From: JAICYJ01 sp045806525
GTDB lineage: Bacteria > Actinomycetota > Thermoleophilia > Gaiellales > JAICJC01
Length of the DNA stretch: 54,076 nucleotides
NCBI GenBank assembly: GCA_045806525.1
Contig: JBJMJD010000064.1
Location: 1 to 54,076, forward strand
Direction: 5' to 3'
Below, piece after piece: positions 31,489-38,823 of the stretch. A program made the translations under genes and the position numbers. Position 1 is the stretch's first letter, and every line of letters begins with the position of its first letter. Under the pieces are notes generated by a model. It was given only the letters and a program-made list of their open reading frames with translations, had not been told where the DNA came from and did no database searches.

Positions 31489-33080
31489 TGATCAGGGAGG
31501 ATCTGGCAGACGTCGAGCCGTACCGCTGGGAGGAGGGCTGGCAGCAGCGGATCCCGCCCGGCACCCCGGTGATCCGGCTCGACCAGAACACCCAGCCGCG
31601 GCCGCCGGCGTGGTATGCGGGCTCCGCGGCGTGGCTCGCGAGCATTGCGGTCAACCGCTATCCCGACTCGAGCTACCTGCGGTTGCGGGAGGCGATCTCG
31701 GAGTACACGGGCTTCCCGCCCGACCAGATCGTGGCCACGGCCGGCGCCGACGAGGGGCTTGTCCTGTGCGCGCTCCTGACGCTGTCGCGCGGCGACACGG
31801 CGTATGCGCGGCAGCCCTGCTACGGCCTCTACCAGGGTGCCACCGCGCTGGCCGGCGGCGTGCTCAGCGACCGGCCCGACGGCGTGCGGCTGACCTGGGT
31901 CTGCTCGCCTCACAACCCCACCGGCGAGGACTCGCCGAGCGACGTGCCAGACCGAGGCGGCGGTCTGGTGGTGATCGACCAGGCCTACATCGAGTTCGGC
32001 GGCACCGACCTGTCGGCGCTGGTGGGTGAGCGCGACGACGTGGTGGTCGTGCGCACGCTGTCCAAGGCATTCGCGCTGGCCGGCGCCCGCGTCGGCTACC
32101 TGCTGGCGCCGCCTGCGATCGCGCGCAAGCTGGAGGCGATCCGGCCTCCCGGGAGCATCTCCAGCTTCTCCGACGCGCTGGCCGTGCGGGCGCTGACCGA
32201 CGATCGCGGCGTGATGGACGCTGACGTGGCAGAGACGGTGGCTGAGCGGGAGCGGATGCGGCTGGCGCTGTCCGGCCTGGGCTGGCGGATCTCGCCCTCG
32301 TCGGCGAACTGTCTGTTCGCCGACCTGGGGGAGCCCATCGCGCCGTGCATCTCGCGCCTGCTGAGCGCCGGGATCGTCGTTCGCACGTTCGACGCGCTGC
32401 CCACGTGCCTTCGGATCACCATCGGCTCTCCGGCCCAGAACGACCAGGTGCTCGACGCGCTGGGCCTCTCGGCGCCGTCGCCGCCGGTGGCCGGCGGCCG
32501 CATCGGGCGGGTGGAGCGGTCGACCCGAGAGACCCGCATCGACGTCGAGTGGTCGCTGGACGGCGCCGGGCGCAGCCAGATCGCCACCGGCATCGGGTTC
32601 CTCGACCACATGCTGACGGCGCTGGCGTTTCACTCGCTCACCGATCTGCGGCTCAGCTGCCTCGGCGACCTGTGGGTGGACGAGCACCACACGGTCGAGG
32701 ACGTCGCGATCGCCCTGGGCACGGCGCTCGACCGCGCGCTCGGCGATCGCGCCGGGATCGCGCGCTACGGCGACGCGCGCGCGCCGCTTGACGAGGCGCT
32801 CTGCCACGCGACCGTCGACCTGGGCGGTCGCGGGCACGCCGCCGTCGACCTGCCGCTGCGCGACGTGCGCGTGGGCGGGCTGCCGGCCAGCCTGGTGCCG
32901 CACCTCGTCGACTCGCTGTCCCGCTCCGGGCGCGTGGCGATCCACCTCCAGGGGCATGGCGACGATGACCACCACCTGGTCGAGGCCGCCTTCAAGGCGC
33001 TGGCACTTGCGCTGCGCCAGGCGGTCGCGGTCGATCCCGGCCGGGCCGGGTCGCTGCCCAGCACGAAGGGAGCGATCTGA
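31488..33080 (+). CDS. hisCB: Fused HisC-HisB: histidinol-phosphate aminotransferase + imidazoleglycerol-phosphate dehydratase
   Basis: 530 residues from ATG 31488 with no internal stop. Residues 1-332 are a class I/II PLP aminotransferase: VNRYPDSSYLRLREA, TAGADEGLVL, CSPHNPTGED, DQAYIEF, and VRTLSKAFALAGARVGY with the PLP Lys at 193. It ends in the normal RITIGSPAQNDQVLDAL. After a Pro/Ala/Gly linker, residues about 337-530 are a complete HisB dehydratase: ERSTRETRIDVEWSLDG, GIGFLDHMLTAL, VDEHHTVEDVAIALG, GHGDDDHHLVEAAFKAL and the final STKGAI. All metal-binding His/Glu motifs are kept. A GTG at 32511 lies at the junction but has no Shine-Dalgarno sequence. The two enzymes catalyse steps 6 (HisB) and 7 (HisC) of the pathway. 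Confidence 0.92.
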   Translation: MIREDLADVEPYRWEEGWQQRIPPGTPVIRLDQNTQPRPPAWYAGSAAWLASIAVNRYPDSSYLRLREAISEYTGFPPDQIVATAGADEGLVLCALLTLSRGDTAYARQPCYGLYQGATALAGGVLSDRPDGVRLTWVCSPHNPTGEDSPSDVPDRGGGLVVIDQAYIEFGGTDLSALVGERDDVVVVRTLSKAFALAGARVGYLLAPPAIARKLEAIRPPGSISSFSDALAVRALTDDRGVMDADVAETVAERERMRLALSGLGWRISPSSANCLFADLGEPIAPCISRLLSAGIVVRTFDALPTCLRITIGSPAQNDQVLDALGLSAPSPPVAGGRIGRVERSTRETRIDVEWSLDGAGRSQIATGIGFLDHMLTALAFHSLTDLRLSCLGDLWVDEHHTVEDVAIALGTALDRALGDRAGIARYGDARAPLDEALCHATVDLGGRGHAAVDLPLRDVRVGGLPASLVPHLVDSLSRSGRVAIHLQGHGDDDHHLVEAAFKALALALRQAVAVDPGRAGSLPSTKGAI

Positions 33081-33643
33081 CCACGGTCACCCTGATCGAC
33101 TATGGCGCCGGCAACCTGCGCTCCCTGCGGGCCGCGTTCGAGCGCCTGGGCACGGCGGTGCACGTGAGCGGCGATCCGGCCGTGGTGGCCGGCGCCGAGC
33201 GGCTGGTGCTGCCCGGGGTTGGCGCGGCGGGACCGGCGATGACGGCGCTGCGGGGCCGCGGGCTCGACCGCGCCGTGGCCGCGTCGGGGGCGCCGCTTCT
33301 CGGCGTCTGCCTGGGCATGCAGCTGCTGTTCGGGCACAGCGACGAGGGCGACGTCGACTGCCTGGCCCTGCTGGCGGGGAACGTGATCGCGATCGACTGG
33401 GCCGAGCGGGTGCCGCACATGGGATGGAACGACGTGGTCGGAGACGGGCCGCCGGCGGTCTGCTACTTCGCGCACTCGTTCGCCGTGGACTGCGACGACC
33501 GGCTGGTGGCCGCCCGCACCGAGATCGGCGGCCGCGAGGTGCCGACGGTCGTTCGGTCGGGCCGGCTCAGCGGCGTCCAGTTCCACCCCGAGAAGAGCGC
33601 GTCCGACGGCGGCCGGGTGCTGGAGCGGTGGCTTGCTGCGTAA
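33077..33643 (+). CDS. hisH: Imidazole glycerol phosphate synthase, glutaminase subunit (CTG start)
   Basis: 188 residues. HisH homology begins directly at the hisCB stop (TTVTLIDYGAGNLRSLRAAFERLG). The only initiation-like codon there is CTG 33077, forming a CTGA overlap with the hisCB TGA. AAGGGAG lies 4 bases upstream. The next GTG (33158) would delete the first 27 residues, including the conserved DYGAGN. The class I amidotransferase triad is intact: GVCLGMQLLF (Cys) and VQFHPEKS (His, Glu). The oxyanion loop VLPGVGAAG is present. It feeds ammonia to HisF. Confidence 0.92.
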   Translation: MTTVTLIDYGAGNLRSLRAAFERLGTAVHVSGDPAVVAGAERLVLPGVGAAGPAMTALRGRGLDRAVAASGAPLLGVCLGMQLLFGHSDEGDVDCLALLAGNVIAIDWAERVPHMGWNDVVGDGPPAVCYFAHSFAVDCDDRLVAARTEIGGREVPTVVRSGRLSGVQFHPEKSASDGGRVLERWLAA

Positions 33644-34385
33644 GCGCGTGATCCCCTGCCTCGACGTCCGCGGCGGCCGGCTGGTGAAGGGCATTAACTT
33701 CGAGTCGCTGCGGGACTGCGGCGATCCCGTCGACGCGGCGACGCGCTACGCGGCGGACGGCGCCGACGAGATCGTGTGGCTGAACATCGCCGCAGGCGAG
33801 GAGAGCTGGACGGCGCTCCTGCGCGCGGTCGAGCGGGCGGCAGAAACGGTCGACGTGCCGCTGTGCGTGGGGGGCGGCGTGTCGGGGACGGACCATGGCC
33901 GTGAGCTGCTGCTGGCCGGGGCCGACAAGATCAGCGTCAACACCGCGCCCCTCGACCGGCCCGCGCTGATCGCCGAGCTGGCCGACCGGTTCGGCAGCCA
34001 GTGCGTGGTGGTGGCGATCGATGCCGTGCGGCACGACGGCGGCTGGCAGGCCCACGCCAGCGGCGGCCGCCGCCCCACCGGCCGCGACGCCGTGTCCTGG
34101 GCACGGGAGGCGACGGAGCTGGGGGCGGGTGAGCTGCTGGTGACGAGCATCGACAGCGACGGCACACACCGGGGCTACGACCTGGAGCTGCTGCGGGCGA
34201 TCTGCGGGTCGGTGCGGGTGCCGGTGATCGCGTCCGGCGGTGCCGGTCAGCCGGCCGACATCACGGCGGCGCTGGAGACGGGCGCCTCGGCGGCGCTGGC
34301 GGCGTCGATCTTCCACGACGGCACGTATCCGATCCACCAGGTGAAACGGGAGGTGGCGGCGTGCGGCCTGCCGATCAGGATCTGA
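33633..34385 (+). CDS. hisF: Imidazole glycerol phosphate synthase, cyclase subunit
   Basis: 250 residues from TTG 33633, overlapping hisH by 11 bases. The TIM barrel opens with LRKRVIPCLDVRGGRLVKG (catalytic Asp11) and has VVVAIDAVR (second catalytic Asp), TSIDSDGTHRGYD and VIASGGAGQPADI. Residues equivalent to the ammonia gate of T. maritima HisF (Arg5, Glu46, Lys99, Glu167) are kept. One oddity: the usual FLDITAS on strand 2 reads WLNIAAG here, so the very conserved Asp51 is Asn. HisF joins PRFAR and ammonia to give IGP and AICAR. Confidence 0.95.
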   Translation: MLRKRVIPCLDVRGGRLVKGINFESLRDCGDPVDAATRYAADGADEIVWLNIAAGEESWTALLRAVERAAETVDVPLCVGGGVSGTDHGRELLLAGADKISVNTAPLDRPALIAELADRFGSQCVVVAIDAVRHDGGWQAHASGGRRPTGRDAVSWAREATELGAGELLVTSIDSDGTHRGYDLELLRAICGSVRVPVIASGGAGQPADITAALETGASAALAASIFHDGTYPIHQVKREVAACGLPIRI

Positions 34386-34960
34386 CGCTCGAGCCGGGGC
34401 AGCTGGTCACCTGCGTCGTACAGGATGCCCGCAGCGGCGACGTGCTGATGGTGGCCTGGGCCGACCAGGAGGCGCTGGACGCGACCAGGGAGACCGGCCT
34501 CGCGCACTTCCACTCGCGATCGCGCGACCGGCTCTGGAAGAAGGGCGAGACATCCGGCGACACGATGGCGGTCGAGTCGATCACTCCCGACTGCGACGGT
34601 GACACGCTGCTGATGCTCGTGCACCCGGCCGGTCCCGTATGCCACACCGGCGAGCAGACCTGTTTCGGGCCGCGGCGGTTCGATCCGCGTCCGGCCGTGC
34701 TGGCCGAGCTGGCCGCCGTGATCGAGTCGCGCCGCGGCGCGACCGGGGACAGCTACGTGGCCGAGATGCTCGGCGCGGCGCGCGAGGCATCCCAGCGCAA
34801 GGTCGGCGAGGAGGCCGTCGAGGTGCTGCTGGCGGAAGCCGGCAGCCCGGAGCTGACGGCCGAGGTCGCCGACCTCTGGTTCCACTCGATGCTGTTGCTG
34901 GCGCGGGACGGGATCGACCCGCTGGCGCCGCTCGAGGTGCTGCGGCAGCGCCGCTCGTAG
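34361..34960 (+). CDS. hisIE: Bifunctional phosphoribosyl-AMP cyclohydrolase / phosphoribosyl-ATP pyrophosphatase
   Basis: 199 residues from GTG 34361, with a GGGAGGTGG Shine-Dalgarno sequence 6 bases upstream inside hisF (25-base overlap). The HisI half (about 1-110) has VAWADQEALDATRETGLAHFHSRSRDRLWKKGETSG, DCDGDTLLMLV and the zinc Cys/His segment GPVCHTGEQTCF. The HisE half (about 115-199) has RKVGEEAVEVLLAEAG and EVADLWFHSMLLL. HisIE fusion is common in enteric bacteria and elsewhere. Most textbook Actinobacteria keep hisE and hisI separate. It ends the operon. Confidence 0.94.
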   Translation: MRPADQDLTLEPGQLVTCVVQDARSGDVLMVAWADQEALDATRETGLAHFHSRSRDRLWKKGETSGDTMAVESITPDCDGDTLLMLVHPAGPVCHTGEQTCFGPRRFDPRPAVLAELAAVIESRRGATGDSYVAEMLGAAREASQRKVGEEAVEVLLAEAGSPELTAEVADLWFHSMLLLARDGIDPLAPLEVLRQRRS

Positions 34961-34968
34961 AGGCGATC

Positions 34969-34974
34969 TAGAGT
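34969..34974 (+). promoter_or_regulatory. Leaderless-type -10 box of the lipoprotein gene
   Basis: TAGAGT is followed by six bases (TTCGGC) and GTG 34981. It separates the lipoprotein-ligD pair from the his operon ending at 34960. Confidence 0.5.
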
Positions 34975-34980
34975 TTCGGC

Positions 34981-35538
34981 GTGCTGATGCGGCTGACCGC
35001 CCTGCTTGCGATCGTGCTCGCGACCGCCGCCTGCAGCGGCGGCTCCTCCAGCGCCACCTCCGCCGGCAGCGGCCGCTCCGCGCCCACGGCCATCGTGCTG
35101 CCCGCCTCGGGCACGGTCAAGCTGTCGGACGGCATCACCTACACGGTGGCCGCGCCCGGCACCACGCTTTCGCTGGACAACCTGGCGCTGCGCATCGTGG
35201 GCCTGCGCTGGGAGAAGCACGTGCCCGTCACGGTGACGCCGCCGGGAACGCGCATCTTCGCCGTGTTCACCGTTGCCATCACCAACAACAGCAACCAGCC
35301 AGCGACCGTGGAGCCGACGCAGGTGTGGCTGCGCACCACCCTCAACCACACCTACCTGGCCGCCGCCGGCGCCAACACGCCGCGCCCGCTGATCGGCCGG
35401 CAGCTGCGGGAAGGCGAGCGCGCCATCGGCACGCTGGCCTTCCCGCTGCCCGGCAGGCAGCCGGGCGGGCTGCTCGTCTACCGGTTCGGCGACACCCCGG
35501 CGGGCGCCCGTCAGGTCGGCATCGCCCGCTACCGCTGA
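34981..35538 (+). CDS. Secreted lipoprotein with immunoglobulin-like (DUF4352-type) domain
   Basis: 185 residues from GTG 34981. The signal peptide (MLMRLTALLAIVLATAAC) ends in a lipobox with Cys at about residue 18, then a Ser/Gly-rich linker. The rest is beta-rich and resembles DUF4352-like extracellular domains (LALRIVGLRWEK, IFAVFTVAITNNSNQPATVEPTQVWL, GTLAFPLPG). No enzyme motif is seen. Probably a cell-surface binding protein of unknown role. Its stop shares one base with the ligD start (TGATG), so it is co-transcribed with ligD, which is an odd functional pairing. Confidence 0.8.
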   Translation: MLMRLTALLAIVLATAACSGGSSSATSAGSGRSAPTAIVLPASGTVKLSDGITYTVAAPGTTLSLDNLALRIVGLRWEKHVPVTVTPPGTRIFAVFTVAITNNSNQPATVEPTQVWLRTTLNHTYLAAAGANTPRPLIGRQLREGERAIGTLAFPLPGRQPGGLLVYRFGDTPAGARQVGIARYR

Positions 35539-37766
35539 TGTCGCTCGACGAGTACCGCCGCAAGCGACGGCCGGGGCGAACGCCCGAGCCGGCGGGCGGC
35601 GAGGCGCAGGCAGCGGAAGGCGGGCTACCGGTGTTCGTCGTGCAGCGGCACGACGCGCGGCGACTGCACTACGACCTGCGGCTGGAGATGGACGGCGTGC
35701 TGGCCAGCTGGGCGCTGCCAAAGGGACTTCCGCTCGAGGTCGGTGAGCGCTACCTCGCCGTGCACACGGAGGACCACCCGATGCAGTACGCCACCTTCTC
35801 CGGCGTGATCCCCAAGGGCCAGTACGGCGCGGGTACGATGGAGATCTGGGACCACGGCCACTACGAGCTGGTCGAGCGCAAGCGCGACGGCGGCCTCACG
35901 GTGCGGCTGGCCGGCGAGCGGCTGCAGGGGCTGTGGACGCTGGTACCCGCCCACATGGGCGGGGACGAGAAGAACTGGCTGGTGATCAAGAAGCGCGACT
36001 CGCCGGAGCAGGTGGCCCGGGCGGCGCCGGCCGGCTACGCGCCGATGCTGGCCACCCCTGCCAACCGGCTGCCTGGCCGCGGGCGCTGGCTGCACGAGGT
36101 GAAGTGGGACGGCTACCGGGTGGTGGCGCGGATCGAGGGCGGTGTCGCCTCGCTCACCAGCCGCCGCGGCGTCGACATGGGCGTGCGCTTCGCGGCCGTG
36201 GCGCGGGCGCTGCCGCACGCGCTGCGCACATCCGACTGCGTGGTCGACGGCGAGCTGTGCATGCTGGACGCGGACGGCCGGCCCAGCTTCTCGCTGATGC
36301 AGCGGGGCGAGGGATCGCCCGCGTACTACCTGTTCGACCTGCTCGAGCTGGAGCGGCGGCCGCTGGTCGACCAGCCTCTGGAACAGCGGCGCGAGCAGCT
36401 GGCAGACCTGCTGGTGGAAGGAAACCCGCTGGTGCGGCTATCGGCCGGATTCGAGGACGGGGCGGCGCTGCTTCGGGCCGTCGTCGCGCAGAACCTGGAG
36501 GGCGTGGTGGCCAAGCGGCTAGGCTCGCCCTACCGACCGGGACGGCGGACAGCGGACTGGGTGAAGGTGAAGACGCGACAGGATGGTGAGTTTCTGGTGC
36601 TTGGCTGGACCGCCGGCCAGGGGTCGCGCGAGGCGCTGGGCGCGCTGGTGCTGGGCGAGGGCGAGGGTGCCGATCTGGCCTGGGTCGGCAACGTCGGCAG
36701 CGGCCTGGACGAGCGCAGCATCGGCGAGCTGCTGCGACGGATGGAGCCGCTGCGGGTCGACCGGCCACCGCTCGACCCGGTGCCGAAGATGCCCAAGACG
36801 CCGGCGCGGCTGGTGACGTGGATCGAGCCGCGGCTGGCCGTGAAGGTGCAGTACACCGAGCGCACCCGCGACGGCCGGCTGCGCGCGCCCGTGTTCATGG
36901 GCATGGCCGAGGAGCGCGCGCCCCGGCGCCGCTCGCGGGTCACGCTCTCGAATCCCGACAAGGTGTTCTTCCCCGACGAGGGCATCACCAAGGGCGACCT
37001 CTTCGCCTACTACGAGGCCATATCGGATGTGGTGGTGCCGCACCTGCACGACCGGCCGTTCACGATGCTGCGCTACCCGGACGGCATCAAGGGCAAGCGC
37101 TTCTTCCAGAAGGACGCTCCCAGCCACCTGCCGTCGTGGGTGCGCACCTATACTCACGACGGGATCCGCTACATCCTGGTCAACGATGCGGACACGCTGG
37201 CGTGGGTGGTGAACATGGGCTGCATCGACCTGCATCCGTGGCTGTCCCGCCGCGACCGGCCCGACAGGCCGGATCTGGTGATGTTCGACCTCGACCCGGC
37301 CGAGGGCGTGCCGTACTCCACAGTGGTCGAGGTGGCGCTGCTGGTGCGCCAGGCGCTGTCGGCGCTGAACCTGGAGGGCGTCCCCCGCACCAGCGGCGGC
37401 AAGGGCATGCACATCCTGGTGCCGATCGAGCGGCGCACCGACCAGTCCGCCGCCCGCGCATTCGTGGCGGCGGTGGCGCGGGCGCTGGGGCGGACGCATC
37501 CGGACCTGATCACGACCAAGTGGAAGAAGTCGGAGCGGCACGGCGTGCTGGTCGACGCCAACCAGAACGGACTGGGACGCACGACGGCGGCCGCCTACTC
37601 GGTGCGGCCGCGGCCCGGAGCGACGGTGGCCACGCCGCTGTCCTGGGACGAGCTGACGCCGGACCTCGACCCCACGGCGTTCACGATGGACGCCGTGATC
37701 GAGCGGATCAGCCGGCTCGGCGACCTCGCGTCGCCGTTGCTCGGCCACCGCCAGCGGCTGCCTTAG
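35538..37766 (+). CDS. ligD: Multifunctional DNA ligase D (phosphoesterase-ligase-polymerase)
   Basis: 742 residues from ATG 35538; the frame is open upstream but that part is the lipoprotein region. It is the main enzyme of bacterial non-homologous end joining. Domain order: 3'-phosphoesterase (about 25-160; VVQRHDARRLHYDLRLEMDGVL, HTEDHPMQYATFSGVIPKGQYGAG); ATP-dependent ligase (about 170-460; motif I EVKWDGYR with Lys189, NLEGVVAKRLGSPY, DWVKVKTRQDGEFLV); primase-polymerase (about 475-735; RVTLSNPDKVFFPDEGITKGDL, FDLDP with Asp584/Asp586, TSGGKGMHILVPI). The phosphoesterase-ligase-polymerase order is as in Pseudomonas, not the polymerase-first order of mycobacteria. Its 3' end overlaps ku by 59 bases, tail to tail. 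Confidence 0.96.
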   Translation: MSLDEYRRKRRPGRTPEPAGGEAQAAEGGLPVFVVQRHDARRLHYDLRLEMDGVLASWALPKGLPLEVGERYLAVHTEDHPMQYATFSGVIPKGQYGAGTMEIWDHGHYELVERKRDGGLTVRLAGERLQGLWTLVPAHMGGDEKNWLVIKKRDSPEQVARAAPAGYAPMLATPANRLPGRGRWLHEVKWDGYRVVARIEGGVASLTSRRGVDMGVRFAAVARALPHALRTSDCVVDGELCMLDADGRPSFSLMQRGEGSPAYYLFDLLELERRPLVDQPLEQRREQLADLLVEGNPLVRLSAGFEDGAALLRAVVAQNLEGVVAKRLGSPYRPGRRTADWVKVKTRQDGEFLVLGWTAGQGSREALGALVLGEGEGADLAWVGNVGSGLDERSIGELLRRMEPLRVDRPPLDPVPKMPKTPARLVTWIEPRLAVKVQYTERTRDGRLRAPVFMGMAEERAPRRRSRVTLSNPDKVFFPDEGITKGDLFAYYEAISDVVVPHLHDRPFTMLRYPDGIKGKRFFQKDAPSHLPSWVRTYTHDGIRYILVNDADTLAWVVNMGCIDLHPWLSRRDRPDRPDLVMFDLDPAEGVPYSTVVEVALLVRQALSALNLEGVPRTSGGKGMHILVPIERRTDQSAARAFVAAVARALGRTHPDLITTKWKKSERHGVLVDANQNGLGRTTAAAYSVRPRPGATVATPLSWDELTPDLDPTAFTMDAVIERISRLGDLASPLLGHRQRLP

Positions 37767-38580
37767 CGGCCGGCTTGGCCGGGCTCTTCTTCTTGGCCGG
37801 CTTCTTGACCTCGTCCAGCGACGCCTGCAGCGCTGCCAGCAGGTCGGGCGCAGCCGGTGTCTCGCTCTCGACGGCGCGCTTGACGCCCTCACCGCTGCGC
37901 TTGGCCTCGATCACGCCCATCAGCCGCTCGCGGTATTCGTCGTGGTACTTCTCCGGGTCGAACGTGCCCTGGTACTGGCCGATCAGCTGCATTGCCATCT
38001 CCAGCTGGCGCTTGTCGACCTTGGCGCGGTCCGGGGCGATGCCGTCGACGGGGCGTACCTCGTCGGCGAAGAACATCTTCTCGAGGGTGAGCACGCCCTC
38101 GCGGACACGCAGGCAGCCGAGGTTCTCGCGCTCGTGGAAGACGTAGGTCGCGACCGCCACCAGGTCGGCCTGCTCCATCGCCTTCACCAGCAGCGCGTAG
38201 ACTGGCTCGGCCGAGTCCTCGGTGGGGCCGAGGTAGTAGGTGCGCTCGAAGTAGATCGGATCGATCTCCGCGGCCGGCACGAAGTCGTGGATGGTGATCG
38301 TCTTGTACGTCTCCGGCGCGGCTGCCTCGAAGTCCTCGTCGTTCAGGAAGACGAACTCGTCCTCCTCGACCTGGTAGGCCTTGACGATCTCCTCGTTGGG
38401 GACGGGCTCGTCCTCGAGCTTGCAGATCTTCTGGTAGCCGATGCGGCCGCCGTCCTTCTCGTGGATCAGGTTGAACTTCAGGTTCTGCTCGCTGATCGCC
38501 GCGTACATGCGCACGGGCGCGTTCACCAAGCCGAAGCTGATACTCCCGCTCCATACAGCACGTGGTCTCGCTGAAGCCAT
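37708..38580 (-). CDS. ku: DNA end-binding protein Ku
   Basis: 290 residues from ATG 38580, which has AGGTGAG just upstream. The Ku homodimer ring binds double-strand ends and recruits LigD. Core motifs: RAVWSGSISFGLVNAPVRMYAA, FNLIHEKDGGRIGYQKICK, VKAYQVEEDEFVFLNDEDFE, FERTYYLGP, YVFHERENLGCLRVREGVLTLEKM and FDPEKYHDEYRERLMGVIEAK. The C-terminal ~45 residues are Lys/Ala-rich (VKKPAKKKSPAKPAAKAA), like the DNA-threading tails of other bacterial Ku proteins. It converges on ligD, and the 59-base overlap encodes both C-termini. Confidence 0.96.
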   Translation of the reverse strand: MASARPRAVWSGSISFGLVNAPVRMYAAISEQNLKFNLIHEKDGGRIGYQKICKLEDEPVPNEEIVKAYQVEEDEFVFLNDEDFEAAAPETYKTITIHDFVPAAEIDPIYFERTYYLGPTEDSAEPVYALLVKAMEQADLVAVATYVFHERENLGCLRVREGVLTLEKMFFADEVRPVDGIAPDRAKVDKRQLEMAMQLIGQYQGTFDPEKYHDEYRERLMGVIEAKRSGEGVKRAVESETPAAPDLLAALQASLDEVKKPAKKKSPAKPAAKAAAGGGRATATRGRRAG

Positions 38581-38650
38581 CTCACCTACACGATAGGGGA
38601 AAACCGGATTCTGGCAACAGGGCTGGATTCCTGCTCCGCCGGGACGCGGA

Positions 38651-38797
38651 TGATAGAGAGGTGCCGGGCACCGTTCTACCACCCGTGACCGGTGCGTGAC
38701 CGGTCCGTGACTCCAGAGGCCGTTTTCCCGTCACAGACCTGCAACGCGTGATGTGACGGTGCCCGGCACCTCTCTATCACCCGGCACCTCTCTATCA
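38651..38797. repeat. 147-bp REPIN/MITE-like inverted-repeat element
   Basis: The left arm 38651-38673 (TGATAGAGAGGTGCCGGGCA then CCG) and the right arm 38757-38779 are perfect 23-bp inverted copies. The 18-bp end of the right arm is duplicated in tandem (38762-38779 and 38780-38797). Inside lies a second inverted repeat, CCGTCAC/GTGACGG (38728-38734, 38753-38759), and direct repeats of CGTGACCGGT. There is no open frame of note. It fills most of the 243-base spacer between ku and lysA. The symmetric arms and tandem duplication suggest a mobile or replicating short element. Confidence 0.7.
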
Positions 38798-38823
38798 CCA
38801 GCCGAAGGAGTCTGCGGTTGGGT

